NCBI GenBank assembly: GCA_018816765.1
Contig: JAHIUX010000077.1
Location: forward strand, 19,262-83,261
DNA from: Bacteroidota bacterium
GTDB lineage: Bacteria > Bacteroidota > Bacteroidia > Bacteroidales > F082
Direction of reading: 5' to 3'
DNA: 64,000 bases
The position numbers and the translations under genes are program-made. The first letter of the stretch is position 1. Each line of letters opens with the position of its first letter. The notes under the pieces are model-generated. The model ran no database searches. It saw only the letters and a program-made list of their open reading frames with translations, and was not told the origin of the DNA. Of the stretch, positions 29,101 through 38,500 are shown piece after piece.

Positions 29101-29684
29101 GTATAGGTGGCTCCGGCAACATAATCTGCATAGAGTTCAATCTGTTGGGTTACGCATACAGGACTGTTGCTGCTGACCGGTGGCGGCAAAATGGTGCAGT
29201 CGGTTTCGCCGGTTCCGGCACTTTTCTGAAAGGTGATTTCACAAGGCTGATTAGAGTAGTTGGTAATCAGCAAGATGTAGTACTTTCCGGCAATAGCGTT
29301 GGCAATATCAACATATTCGGTTGGGTTCGGGGAATAACTACAGTCAACAATTTTATCGGCGGTTAGCTGGGCTACACAGGGCGTAATGGGGTCATTAAAA
29401 GGTCCCCAACAGATAAAATCAATGTCGCGCAGCGGGGTGGAGTACATATAAATCTGCAAAAAACCACCAACAGCGATGCGCATATGATACCAGGCCGGGT
29501 TCGGCCGGGTACTCAGACAGCCGTAATTTGCACCGGGCTCGGCAACCCCTGAATTTACACCTGCAGGAAACGTGTAAATATTGCTGGTACAGAACGGTTC
29601 CGAAGTAGCACAAATCGGACTTTGTGCAAAAACATTTGCGCCGGAAACCAGCATTAGTAGAATAATCAAACATTTCGTTTTCAT
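26154..29684 (-). CDS. Secreted T9SS type A protein with four A-B repeat pairs
   Basis: Giant secreted adhesin-like protein (1176 residues), the longest of a three-member set. A signal peptide ending NVFAQ is followed by the Cys-containing domain shared with the 22980 gene product (PICATSEPFCTS, SPNPTEYVDIANA). A PKD unit (GRLWNFGDGFTS) lies near 290. From about 331 to 985 there are eight repeats of about 82 residues in strict A-B alternation. A units start like AGPDVTIPNGWVTQL, AGPEYVIPEGWTAHL, AGENIVIPGGWTAQL, AGPDQTINVGTNTLL; B units start like PSAVCQGNPTQLSA and carry GGSGxYTYxWTS. Then come the shared QDTIIVCVRDTISV domain and a type A sorting domain (IFPNPSSGDFAI, about 1095-1176). Ligand unknown. 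Confidence 0.9.
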   Translation of the reverse strand: MKTKCLIILLMLVSGANVFAQSPICATSEPFCTSNIYTFPAGVNSGVAEPGANYGCLSTRPNPAWYHMRIAVGGFLQIYMYSTPLRDIDFICWGPFNDPITPCVAQLTADKIVDCSYSPNPTEYVDIANAIAGKYYILLITNYSNQPCEITFQKSAGTGETDCTILPPPVSSNSPVCVTQQIELYADYVAGATYTWTGPAGFSSTLQNPVIPNAQLAHAGDYTLVIHVNNSNSNPATVNVVVNPMPVPNFTYSETCFGQVTQFTDQSTTLPAGQQITGRLWNFGDGFTSTLQNPQHQYANAGTYIVTLTTTTGEQMCPQTKTLPVLVKPATIANAGPDVTIPNGWVTQLNGSVSGGSGNYAVHWEPMALLVNPNVLVPTTVNMTTSTMFTLYATDQASNCITSDEVWVQVTGSVLSVNASALPSAVCQGNPTQLSAAASGGSGMYTFAWSSTPPGFFSSESHPNVTPMVTTTYHVIVFDGQNYVNDDVTVYVGMVPWADAGPEYVIPEGWTAHLHGLVTGQSTNFTILWQPQNLLVDPTVADPVTVPLSTTTTFTMTATDTPSGCSSSDNTIVYVSGGALGVLAQVNPSTICVGGSVQLDANPFGGSGTYTYHWTSVPEGFNAFIKNPVATPTVTTVYYVEVNDGMNYTTDDVQVLVHDKPTVNAGENIVIPGGWTAQLHCAASGGSGNYLYAWTPGNMLNNPAISDPVTIPLETTQNFSVTVTDNNYGCVNADDVLVIVSGGPLGIELSVSSNVICQGERVDLLASASGGSGLYQYTWTSYPPGFSTDIPNPSDFPDQSITYYVTVSDGANQVDASVTVTVKPKPQANAGPDQTINVGTNTLLTGSANGGSGEYTYAWEPANLVENSSLAVTKTQLLNTPVVFTLTVTDDNGCVSIPDEVFVNATGDGLAVFAVAFPSVLCKGGETSITAYASGGGNNYTYAWTSIPPGFTASSHVVTVSPEVSTKYLVNVNDGFTQVNSEVDVTINPLPAINLIPEHATLYGQDTIIVCVRDTISVIAFNPSHPAGTQYFWSNFFAGDRIRVSTNGNWYDKQTYWVKVTMPESGCADTATITILYDFNQCGIGINETDQPLLGSLRIFPNPSSGDFAITSTETIHDLMIRIIDYQGRIIYAEELSELIAGASPKTISLTTRAKGLYTVLLQTKHHMQGIKMIIQ

Positions 29685-29793
29685 CTGGCTTTGGTTTTAT
29701 GGTGAAGAAATGCTGGTTAGCTTTGGATATGGAATCTTAAATTACAATAGGCAAGAATTTAGTTTAACATTTGATTTTCAATACTTTGATCTT

Positions 29794-32292
29794 TTATTGT
29801 ATGACCAGTTTTGTTGACAAGACTGATTTATCCGATTGCAACAACAAGGTATACACTCCTTTCGCCTGATTTGGCAAATGAATTGTCCTTGGTGAACGCG
29901 CAAACAGCGGTTCATGCTTTTCATCGGCAAAAACCGTCTTACCTCTCTGGTCTATTATACGAATATTCAATGCATTGAGATCAACTGAGGCTTCCAAAGA
30001 AAAATCTCCGGAATTGGGGTTCGGGTAAACCTGGATAACAGATGCCAGGTTTATGGCACGTTCGCTAATACCAATATTGCATTGGTTAAAATCGAATAGT
30101 ATGGTTATTTGTCCCTGTGAGGAGCAGCCTGTATTACCATTGGTCACTTCAACACTGTAGGTTTGGATATCAATCCAGTTGCCATTCGTTGTTGTATGCA
30201 GCATGCGTCCAAAATAGCTGTTCGACCAATAATAGGTAGTTCCCGGGGGGTCCGTGTTAAAACCAGCATCAATGACAACAGAATCGCGCACACATACCAC
30301 GATGGTATCGACACCATACATGATGGCATTTTCCGGAATCAGGTCAATGATGGGTAAGGGATTCACAGTCACTGTTGAGAAACCGCTTGTCGAGGTAAAC
30401 CCGTCATTCACAACCACATCGTATCTTGTATTGACCGTTGGCGTAACATTGATCACCGGCGAATTCGAAGTAAACCCGGGAGGCACTGAAGTCCAGCTGT
30501 AGCTGTATGTTCCTCCGCCACCGGTTGCCTGTGCAGTCACCGTTGTGCTTTCGCCGAGGCAAACTGCATTTGGATCAGCCAGTGTAAATACCGCAAGCCC
30601 ATCGCCTGCAGGGTTTACCAGCATAAAATCGGGTTCACCTGTACAACCATTTTGATCGGTTACAGTCAGGGTAAAGATTGTTGGTTCGGTAAGAACAACA
30701 GTTGTTGGATTTGGAATTGTCGGATTATCGAGCAATGAAGCGGGTTCCCATGAATAAAGATAGACCCCTGATCCACCTGATGCAGTACCATTTAACTGGG
30801 CTATTGTGCCAGCATTAATCACCTGATCAGGACCTGCTTCTGCCACAGGCATTGGCTTTACAACAATGGTTACATTGTCGGTAACGGTTGTAAATCCATC
30901 AGTTACTGTAATGGTATATGTTGTTGTCTCAGTAGGATAAACAGATGGGTTTGGGATGTCGGAAGTGAAACCAACCGGATCGGATTCCCAAAGATAGGTA
31001 TACTCACCTGAGCCACCATCAGGAACAACATTAAGGTCAACCCTTTCGCCAATGCATATTTCGGCCGGAAATCCTGAAGCAGTGATTCCGAGCGGCCCAC
31101 CAACCACGTTTACCATCACGGTATCACGGCTTAAACAAGAGGTGCCCAGGTCGTTTACCTGCAGTACAAACTGTGTGCTCGAAGTCAGGCTTACCGTTGT
31201 TGGATCCGGAATATTGGGGTTATCCAGCAAAGCAGCCGGGGTCCATCCATAAAGGAAATTACCACTTCCTCCTGAGGCAGAACCATCGAGCTGGGCTGTC
31301 GCTGCATAAGGAATGTCGATGTCCATGCCCGCATAAACCAGCGGAGATCCAAGTTCAATATCGAAGTAATAAATGTTTGGCACTGCATAATTGTCGCAGG
31401 CATCTTTTACAAAACTCAAGGGCATGAGTTCCAGTTCATAGTGTCCGCTCTCAAAAAGTCCGGGTGTAAAATACAGCTTATACTCTCTTTCCATCGTACC
31501 ACCAAGTAGGCAAGTTTCGCCGGTAACGCTGGTTATCTGGTAAGGACCTCCGGGGCCACGAAGTTTGAAGTCACTTACATTCACTGTGTTGCACTTGACT
31601 TTTTCGGTAAACCTGATGGTTAGCATGGTGGTGCCGCAATTGATGATGTCGTTGTATCCAATGTATTCAATAGTTGGTGGAAGGTCATCGAATATTACGG
31701 CAGAACTGTTGCTGAAATCCAGGGTATATCCGCCAGGGGTTTGTGTCCAGTCACTTACGCATAGCACATATGTCTCGCCCTGATAAACTGGCAGGTCAAC
31801 ATTCCATTTGTTGGTTGGTCCTCCCCCATTACAATGGGTTAATCCTCCATTTAATGTACTGATACCAGTCATTCCCTGGTAACCACCTCCACCTGCAGCA
31901 TTGCAGCTCGATTGCATGGCAATGGCATTGCTGTATATTTCGCTGCAATAGTGATTAGTGAGGTTAAATACCGCCCAATCGTAGTCGTCAGTTTCAACCG
32001 AAGGTGTGATACGCAAGCGAAGCATGCCTGACTGGATAACCGTCCAGATATACCAACGGCTGTTCTTTTCCCCATCCATGCAGCTAGCAGGACACGATTG
32101 TCCGGCATTGATTTCGTTGGGGTAGTTGCCGGAACCGGTGGCTGTAAAAATTTCGGTATAGACATAATCACATACCGGAATGGCGCCCAGACAGTCCTGT
32201 GTTGTTGGTATCTGTGCTTGCGACATTTTAATTGTCGTAAAAAAACTGAGGATAAAAACGACTAAAAATAAGGGTAAAAAGCTGTATTTCAT
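29794..32292 (-). CDS. Secreted T9SS type A protein with two A-B repeat pairs and distinct N-terminal domain
   Basis: Secreted surface protein of 832 residues. After the signal peptide (ending KMSQAQ) the N-terminal part differs from its two neighbours: a Cys-rich domain of about 180 residues (QDCLGAIPVCDY, SCPASCMDGEKNSRWYIWTV, VLCVSDWTQTPGGYTLDF) as in several Bacteroidota surface proteins, then an Ig-like domain (MLTIRFTEKVKCNTVNVSDF, about 225-315). Two A-B repeat pairs occupy about 321-642 (AGMDIDIPYAATAQL, PAEICIGERVDLNV, AGPDQVINAGTIAQL, PNAVCLGESTTVTA). The shared domain (DTIVVCVRDSVVIDAG) and a type A sorting domain (VYPNPNSGDFSL, about 752-832) follow. It has a strong promoter of its own at 32342-32373. 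Confidence 0.9.
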   Translation of the reverse strand: MKYSFLPLFLVVFILSFFTTIKMSQAQIPTTQDCLGAIPVCDYVYTEIFTATGSGNYPNEINAGQSCPASCMDGEKNSRWYIWTVIQSGMLRLRITPSVETDDYDWAVFNLTNHYCSEIYSNAIAMQSSCNAAGGGGYQGMTGISTLNGGLTHCNGGGPTNKWNVDLPVYQGETYVLCVSDWTQTPGGYTLDFSNSSAVIFDDLPPTIEYIGYNDIINCGTTMLTIRFTEKVKCNTVNVSDFKLRGPGGPYQITSVTGETCLLGGTMEREYKLYFTPGLFESGHYELELMPLSFVKDACDNYAVPNIYYFDIELGSPLVYAGMDIDIPYAATAQLDGSASGGSGNFLYGWTPAALLDNPNIPDPTTVSLTSSTQFVLQVNDLGTSCLSRDTVMVNVVGGPLGITASGFPAEICIGERVDLNVVPDGGSGEYTYLWESDPVGFTSDIPNPSVYPTETTTYTITVTDGFTTVTDNVTIVVKPMPVAEAGPDQVINAGTIAQLNGTASGGSGVYLYSWEPASLLDNPTIPNPTTVVLTEPTIFTLTVTDQNGCTGEPDFMLVNPAGDGLAVFTLADPNAVCLGESTTVTAQATGGGGTYSYSWTSVPPGFTSNSPVINVTPTVNTRYDVVVNDGFTSTSGFSTVTVNPLPIIDLIPENAIMYGVDTIVVCVRDSVVIDAGFNTDPPGTTYYWSNSYFGRMLHTTTNGNWIDIQTYSVEVTNGNTGCSSQGQITILFDFNQCNIGISERAINLASVIQVYPNPNSGDFSLEASVDLNALNIRIIDQRGKTVFADEKHEPLFARSPRTIHLPNQAKGVYTLLLQSDKSVLSTKLVIQ

Positions 32293-32341
32293 TTACTTTG
32301 ATTTACGTTGGTTTCCGTTTACGTTGTGTAGTTAAGTATCA

Positions 32342-32373
32342 CAAATTTATTCTTTCTTGATTCTTAACGCAAA
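32342..32373 (-). promoter_or_regulatory. Bacteroidota-type promoter of the adhesin genes 32292 to 20977
   Basis: On the minus strand: TTTG (32373-32370), 20 bases, TAAATTTG (32349-32342). Both elements match consensus exactly. The ATG at 32292 is about 50 bases downstream. Confidence 0.7.
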
Positions 32374-32465
32374 CTTTTTTCAGGACACCACGCGATTGGT
32401 TGTTTTTGCAAGCCTTTCTCTGGCAAATCCGAAAAGGAATTTGAACAAACAAGCATGAAATAAGG

Positions 32466-32515
32466 GAAAAAAAAACTCCCTGTCAATCTTTCACGTTCAG
32501 GTCAACAGGGAGTTT
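32466..32515 (-). terminator. Strong intrinsic terminator after the 2221-residue protein gene
   Basis: Perfect 11-bp stem AAACTCCCTGT (32473-32483) and ACAGGGAGTTT (32505-32515). On the minus strand it is followed by a run of nine T (plus-strand A run 32467-32475). It separates this gene from the three repeat-sharing adhesin genes. Confidence 0.88.
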
Positions 32516-32559
32516 CTAGGGTAAAGGCAGGCCGGCGAACCGGTCTGCCCTGTTGGCTG

Positions 32560-35500
32560 TTATTTTGTTACCAAAACTTTTCGGGTTTCAACAACATCCT
32601 TGTTACGGAAGATCACGGTGTAAGTTCCCTGTGAAGGATTGTTGAGCTGAATCACAACGCTTGAGGCACCTTTAACCCTGAAGTCTTTCACCTGATAAAC
32701 AGGCATTCCAAGGTTATTATAGATGGCAATGTCGTATGATTCTTCCAATTCACTGGTAATTGTAACGGTGAATCGACCGTCGTTCGGAACAGGATAGATC
32801 ACGAATTTACCCTGGTTGTTTTCCTGCAGACCAGTGATCAGCACATACACATCTTCTGATGGTACTGAGCTGCAACCATTCAGTGTCACCACAACAGAGT
32901 AGTTACCTGTCATGTCGGCGGTGTAGGATTGGTCAGTGGCGCCATCGATGATCTCACCTTCGAAATACCATTGGTTTCCGGCAGGTGCATTGCTTGTCAG
33001 CACATAACCCTCGAGTGTAACAATGGGCTTAAGCGGGGTTTGATTTACCGTGACTGCGTACGCCGGTGACATGCCACCATCACCGCAACCATTGGATGCA
33101 TAAACAGTGATTGGTCCTGATGCAGCATTGTTATCAAAGTTTACCAAAATGCTGTTGGTATTCAAGCCATCAACGATGGTTGCATCAGCAGGCACGGTCC
33201 AATGATACATTTCGGCATCTGCAATAGGTGACACACTGTAGGCAATATTCTGATCTCCTGTACATACAGAGCTTGTACCTGTTATGGCACCTGCGCCTGC
33301 CGGTTTGGGAAGAATATTCACGTCGAATGTAGCGTCCTGAGGAGCATTACAACCGGAACCATTGTAATAGTTAACCGATACAACCTGATCGTCGGTTCCA
33401 GTCCAATACACCAGGATCTGATAGGTTCCCTGTCCGGAAACAATGGTACCACCCGAAGTAACATCCCATGAATAATTGCTGAAGCCTTCCTGTGTGGTAT
33501 ACACATGGTCTTCGGTGCTATTCTGGCAAACGATGTCATTACCGACAATCGTCGGGCTTGGGAGAATGCTTACATTCACATTCAGCACGGTCGGGTTGAG
33601 GGCAGGGCATCCGGAAGCATTTGTAAATGTAGCGCTAACGGTTTGGTTTCCAACAACATTCCATTTTACTGAAATCTGGCTGGTGCCTTGTCCCGAAAGG
33701 ATCTGGCCACCTGCTGAAACTGTCCACAGATAACCTGACATTCCTGAAGCAGTGCTGTACGATTCGATGCTTGTAACGCAAACAACATCTTCGCCAGTAA
33801 TTACAGGTACAGGTAGTGCATTGAGGGTCACTGCCAGGCTTGAAGAAACACCAGTGTTACAAACATTTGTACCTGACACAGTCACATTACCTGAAACTGC
33901 GGTGGCATCATAGTCAACAGTGATGCTGTTGGTATTGCTTCCGGCAACGATGGTACCACCAACAGGAACTGTCCATTGGTATCCGGTGGCATACATAATT
34001 GCGGGAACAGTATAAACATGTCCAGTAGTATTCTGACATATCGAAGCAGGACCAGTGATGGTTCCGGCCGGATCTGGTGTTGGGCAGACGGTGGTGAATG
34101 TTTGCTGTAAACCATAGGTTGTACCAGCTGTATTCACTGCCACGGCGCGATAGTAATAGGTGGTGTTCCACATCAATCCACTCAGGTCGCCATACACCGC
34201 GGTGTTTACGTTGCCTGTAACTGTCAGTGGCACACCGGCAATGACATTGCCATAAGCAGCTGTTGGTCCCCATTCAAATGAGGTTGTGGCGTTCTGGTTA
34301 TTGGCATTTACTGTACTGTTGAGTCGAGCAGTAGCGACACCAAGGTTGCTTGCTGCATTGGTAGTAACCGTTGGAGGTGCTGCACCAGTTGTAAACACCT
34401 GGTTCAGGCCATAGGTTGTACCCTGTCCGTTGGTTGCCACAACACGGTAGTTATAGGTTGAGTTGATACCCAAACCAATGAGGTCGGCACTCACTGCTAC
34501 GTCAGTTCCTCCACCTATTGGGCTTTGGGTTGCAGCAATGGTATTGCCGTAAGCAATCGTTGGTCCCCATTCAAAGGTCACTGTGGTACTGCTGCAACCT
34601 GCATTAACTGTTCCCTTGAGGGTTGCGGTTGTATTGCCAATCGGATGCGGAGGCAGGGTTGTAGCTGTCGGAGCCAGCAAAGCGCCGGTTGTAAAGGTCA
34701 TGTTTGCACCATAAGAGGTAACACCACCTGATGTAACCACCCTAATCCTGTAATTATAGGTAGTTGATGGCGTTAATCCAACCAGCGATGTCATGACATT
34801 GGTGAGTGTGCTTCCACTTACCGAAGCCGGTGTACCGGCAACTGAGGTTCCGTAAGCTGTAGTTTCACCATAATCAAAGAAGGTGTTCACTGTCAAACCG
34901 TTTGCATTTACAGTTCCATTCAGTTGCACTTCCTGACAAACCTGGTTGCTCACTGCCGTAGTTGCAATGGTCGGATTTGTACCGAATTCCAAGGCACCGA
35001 TATCAGGTGGATTGGTGCGGGCTACATCGGCATAGTCGCGTTTAACATCCGAAAGGTATGTTCCGAAGTTATCAATTGCAGTATTTGTTGGCATGAGGTC
35101 GGTGCCCGATGTAAACATTGGGTCGGTGGCAATGGAGTTCAGGTCCTGTCCGGTAGCCGCACTCCATGCTGCCAGTGTGGTCACATCAGCTCCCTGATAG
35201 CCTAACACACCTTGTGTGCCTGAGGCATAATAGTCATTGTAATTGATGGTCGAGAATACTGTGTTCGTACCACCATTATAGATGGCATAGGCTTTACCCG
35301 TGGCAGAAACTGTATTCACAATTGAGTTTGAGAAGAAGTTATCGCGAACATCAAAGTTGGCTGTAGCCGGAACATACAATGCTGCGCATACAGTTGCACC
35401 ATTATATGAAGATGTACCAAACAGGTTTACACTGTTGTGGTAAATCTTTACGCCGGTTGTTGTACCTAATACACGGATACCTACGATGGCATCAGATGTA

Positions 35501-38500
35501 ATGGCACTCCAACCGTCACCCCTCAGGTCAGTAATGATGTTATTGGCTACCAACAGGTTGCTTCCAACATATCCCGTATTGATGTCAATACCTTTACCAC
35601 CGTAACCACCGGTTCCTGTATAGATCATCTTGGTAATATTGTTACCGGTGATGTTTGTGTTAATGGTATTTGTGGAAACATTAATGGCTTTTGGGTTATT
35701 GCCGGTGCTGAAATTCTTGAAAATGTTCTCGGAGAGGGTCAAACCATCTACATAGGTTGTTGTTATCCCAATATTTCCCAATGACAGCAAATCATTGTCG
35801 CTACCAAAAATATTTTTGGTTACGAGACAGTTGTTTGTGCTGTTTCCAAGAACGCCGACAAACTGGATACCCACGTAGGCATTGAGCAATTCGTTGTTCT
35901 GGATGGTGGTATTGTGGTATCCGCCACCGGCATAGTTAAGGATAATGGCCCAGTTGGTGGCTGTTTTGCCTCCCAGTTTCACCACGCAGTTTTTAATTGT
36001 GTTGTTCTGAGCACCCTGGACACCATTGTGGAAAATTCCGATACCATAGCAGCTTGCTGCGGTGTTGGTGTTTTCGATGGTCAGGTTGCGGTCGGTACCG
36101 CCTGAGTTTGAACCGTCAAAGATGATGTATTCAGCACCCATCAGCACAAACACGCCATTGGCATGGAATCCGGAAACCGATGAAGTTACGCCGGCTTTGG
36201 GCTTAAAGGTAACGGTTTTGGTAGCGCTAACACCCGCAGGTTTGTTAATGATCAATGGCAAGGTTTCAGCGGTGTAAGAAGCATCCCAAAGTTCAAAGGT
36301 TACCGGAGCAACAACTTCTTTCAGATTAAGGTCAGCAACTGCGGCAGTGATGGTTGGATAAACCTGGCCAACACCAACCGGATATACACCTGACAAGGAC
36401 CCTACTATAATATAAGAATAAGGTGTTGTCGGTGGCGTTCCGGCTGCTGGAGGATTGATGGTATATCCTGACGCTCCGCCTGATGGATTTGCGCCCACAT
36501 TAGGTGTTGTAGCAATATCCTGTGCAACAATATAGTATGAAACAACATCACCGAGAACAGCACCAGCGCCAAAGGTAAACGTATACTGGCTGCCGCTAAC
36601 CCATGTTGCTGTTACACCGGTATATGCACCAGCGTTAATTCTCCAGTACAATACAGGAAGTCCTGCACCTGCAGTAGGCACACCGGTAGCATCGGTGATT
36701 GTTGTTGTCAAAGTCCTGGCGCCAAGTCCTGCAGTGTTTGCCAGGGCGCTAAAGCTTATGGTTGGAGGGGTCAGATCGAGCAAAACTCCGGCAAATTCAT
36801 CAGCACCCATATCAGGAGCTGTGGCTGGTGAAGAAACATTGTTCGGGTAACCTGGATTTGGATAACGTGCATTGTTGTCAATATCGTCGATAATGGCAAG
36901 TGGAGCGCTGATTACAGCACCACCGCTTTCAACCTGGCAGGCAACAGCGCCTTGTATATGGAGGTTGTAAGGTGTAGTGGCAATATTTACAAATGGTGGA
37001 AGCTCAGTAACAGAAGCTGCATCACGGGGAGAAACCCGCGATTTGTACAAGGCTATGGTCTGATCAAAGTTGGTTCCATCATAATAAATCAACCTGTTGG
37101 CTCCGGGTGTTCCGGCATAAAAGTCGTTGTTATTGGAGTTAGCCGAATAAGAAGTCAGGGTTGTAGACGACCTGCGGTAAGCTACTGTATATCCGGTTGC
37201 ACCGTTGGGGGTTGAGTTGTTAATAAAAATGTTATTCCTCATATCAACAGTCGGTGTTGATGAGGCATACATGGCTGATGAGCCAAATAAAGCGCCTGAA
37301 CTAACGCCATTCAGGTATACCGTGTTGTAGTACACATTTGATGTAGTACCACCTGTAATATAAATCCCATTCAGTGGATTGGCTGCATTCGCTGCAGTTG
37401 CCCTCAGGTCGGATATCATATTGTTATAGGTGGTAGTTGTCGTTCCGCTCGAAATATAAATACCTGCAACAACAGGGTTAGTACTTGCCGAGGATAGGTT
37501 GTAAATGGTGTTTTTGTAAATGAGATTGGTCGTACCACCACTTAACCATATTCCATAGGCATAACCTGCTGTACCACCAGTTGTTCCGATACTATTCAGG
37601 GCAAAAACGACGTTATTGGAAACTTCAATGTTTCCGGTAGTGAAGTAGTACCCAACAAATGAACCACCACCTGCCCCGCCGGCAGTAGTAGAAAAATTAT
37701 ATACCTGGTTGTTTTGGATTGTTTTTGTACCTGATACTCCATACTCCCTGATTCCCATGAGGGTACCCGTTGTTGGAGTGCTTAGGTTGCGAACAATATT
37801 GTTGGTAAGTGTCACATTTACCGAAGAGGACAGTCCATAAAAACCGTAAATACTTCCTGTTGAAGTAATTAATGACCAATTGATGTTTTCAACCGTATTG
37901 CCATTCACGGTGAGGTTAGTAGGACTGGTTGTTTTCAGGGCGTAAATGGTACCACTTGCGCCTGTTTTGGTCACATTGCTCAGGCTATTGTTGCTTACTG
38001 AGGCGGTGACGGCACTACCTGTTTCTATTAAGTACAATGTACCTGTTCCTGCAATATTGAAATTGTTGATCACATTGTTGGTCACATTCAATGTTGCTGC
38101 TGTGGAAGAGTTATAAATGCCATAAACCGTACCAGAAGTAGCGGTGCTATAGCTGAAATTCTGCAAGGTGTTGTTGTTGATGTTAATGGTATTGCCAGCA
38201 GCTGTTGAACCGATGGCATTTTCAATACCAGACACCTGGCTTGTTGTGGCACCACTCTGCAAAGTGATGGTATTGTTGTTGATGTTTGCACTGGCACTTA
38301 CACCTGCCTGTGCATAGATTCCACGTAAGGTACTCACGTGGTTAACACCCGAGCCATTGTTGTTGTTGACGGTATTAAAGGAAATGTTCACCCCCCATTG
38401 TTGATTGGCACGGATACCAGCTGAAGGGTTTGTTGCCGCTGCGGCACCACCATAATTGATAATGGTATTTCCATTGGCAAGGATTGAACCTCCGATGTCG

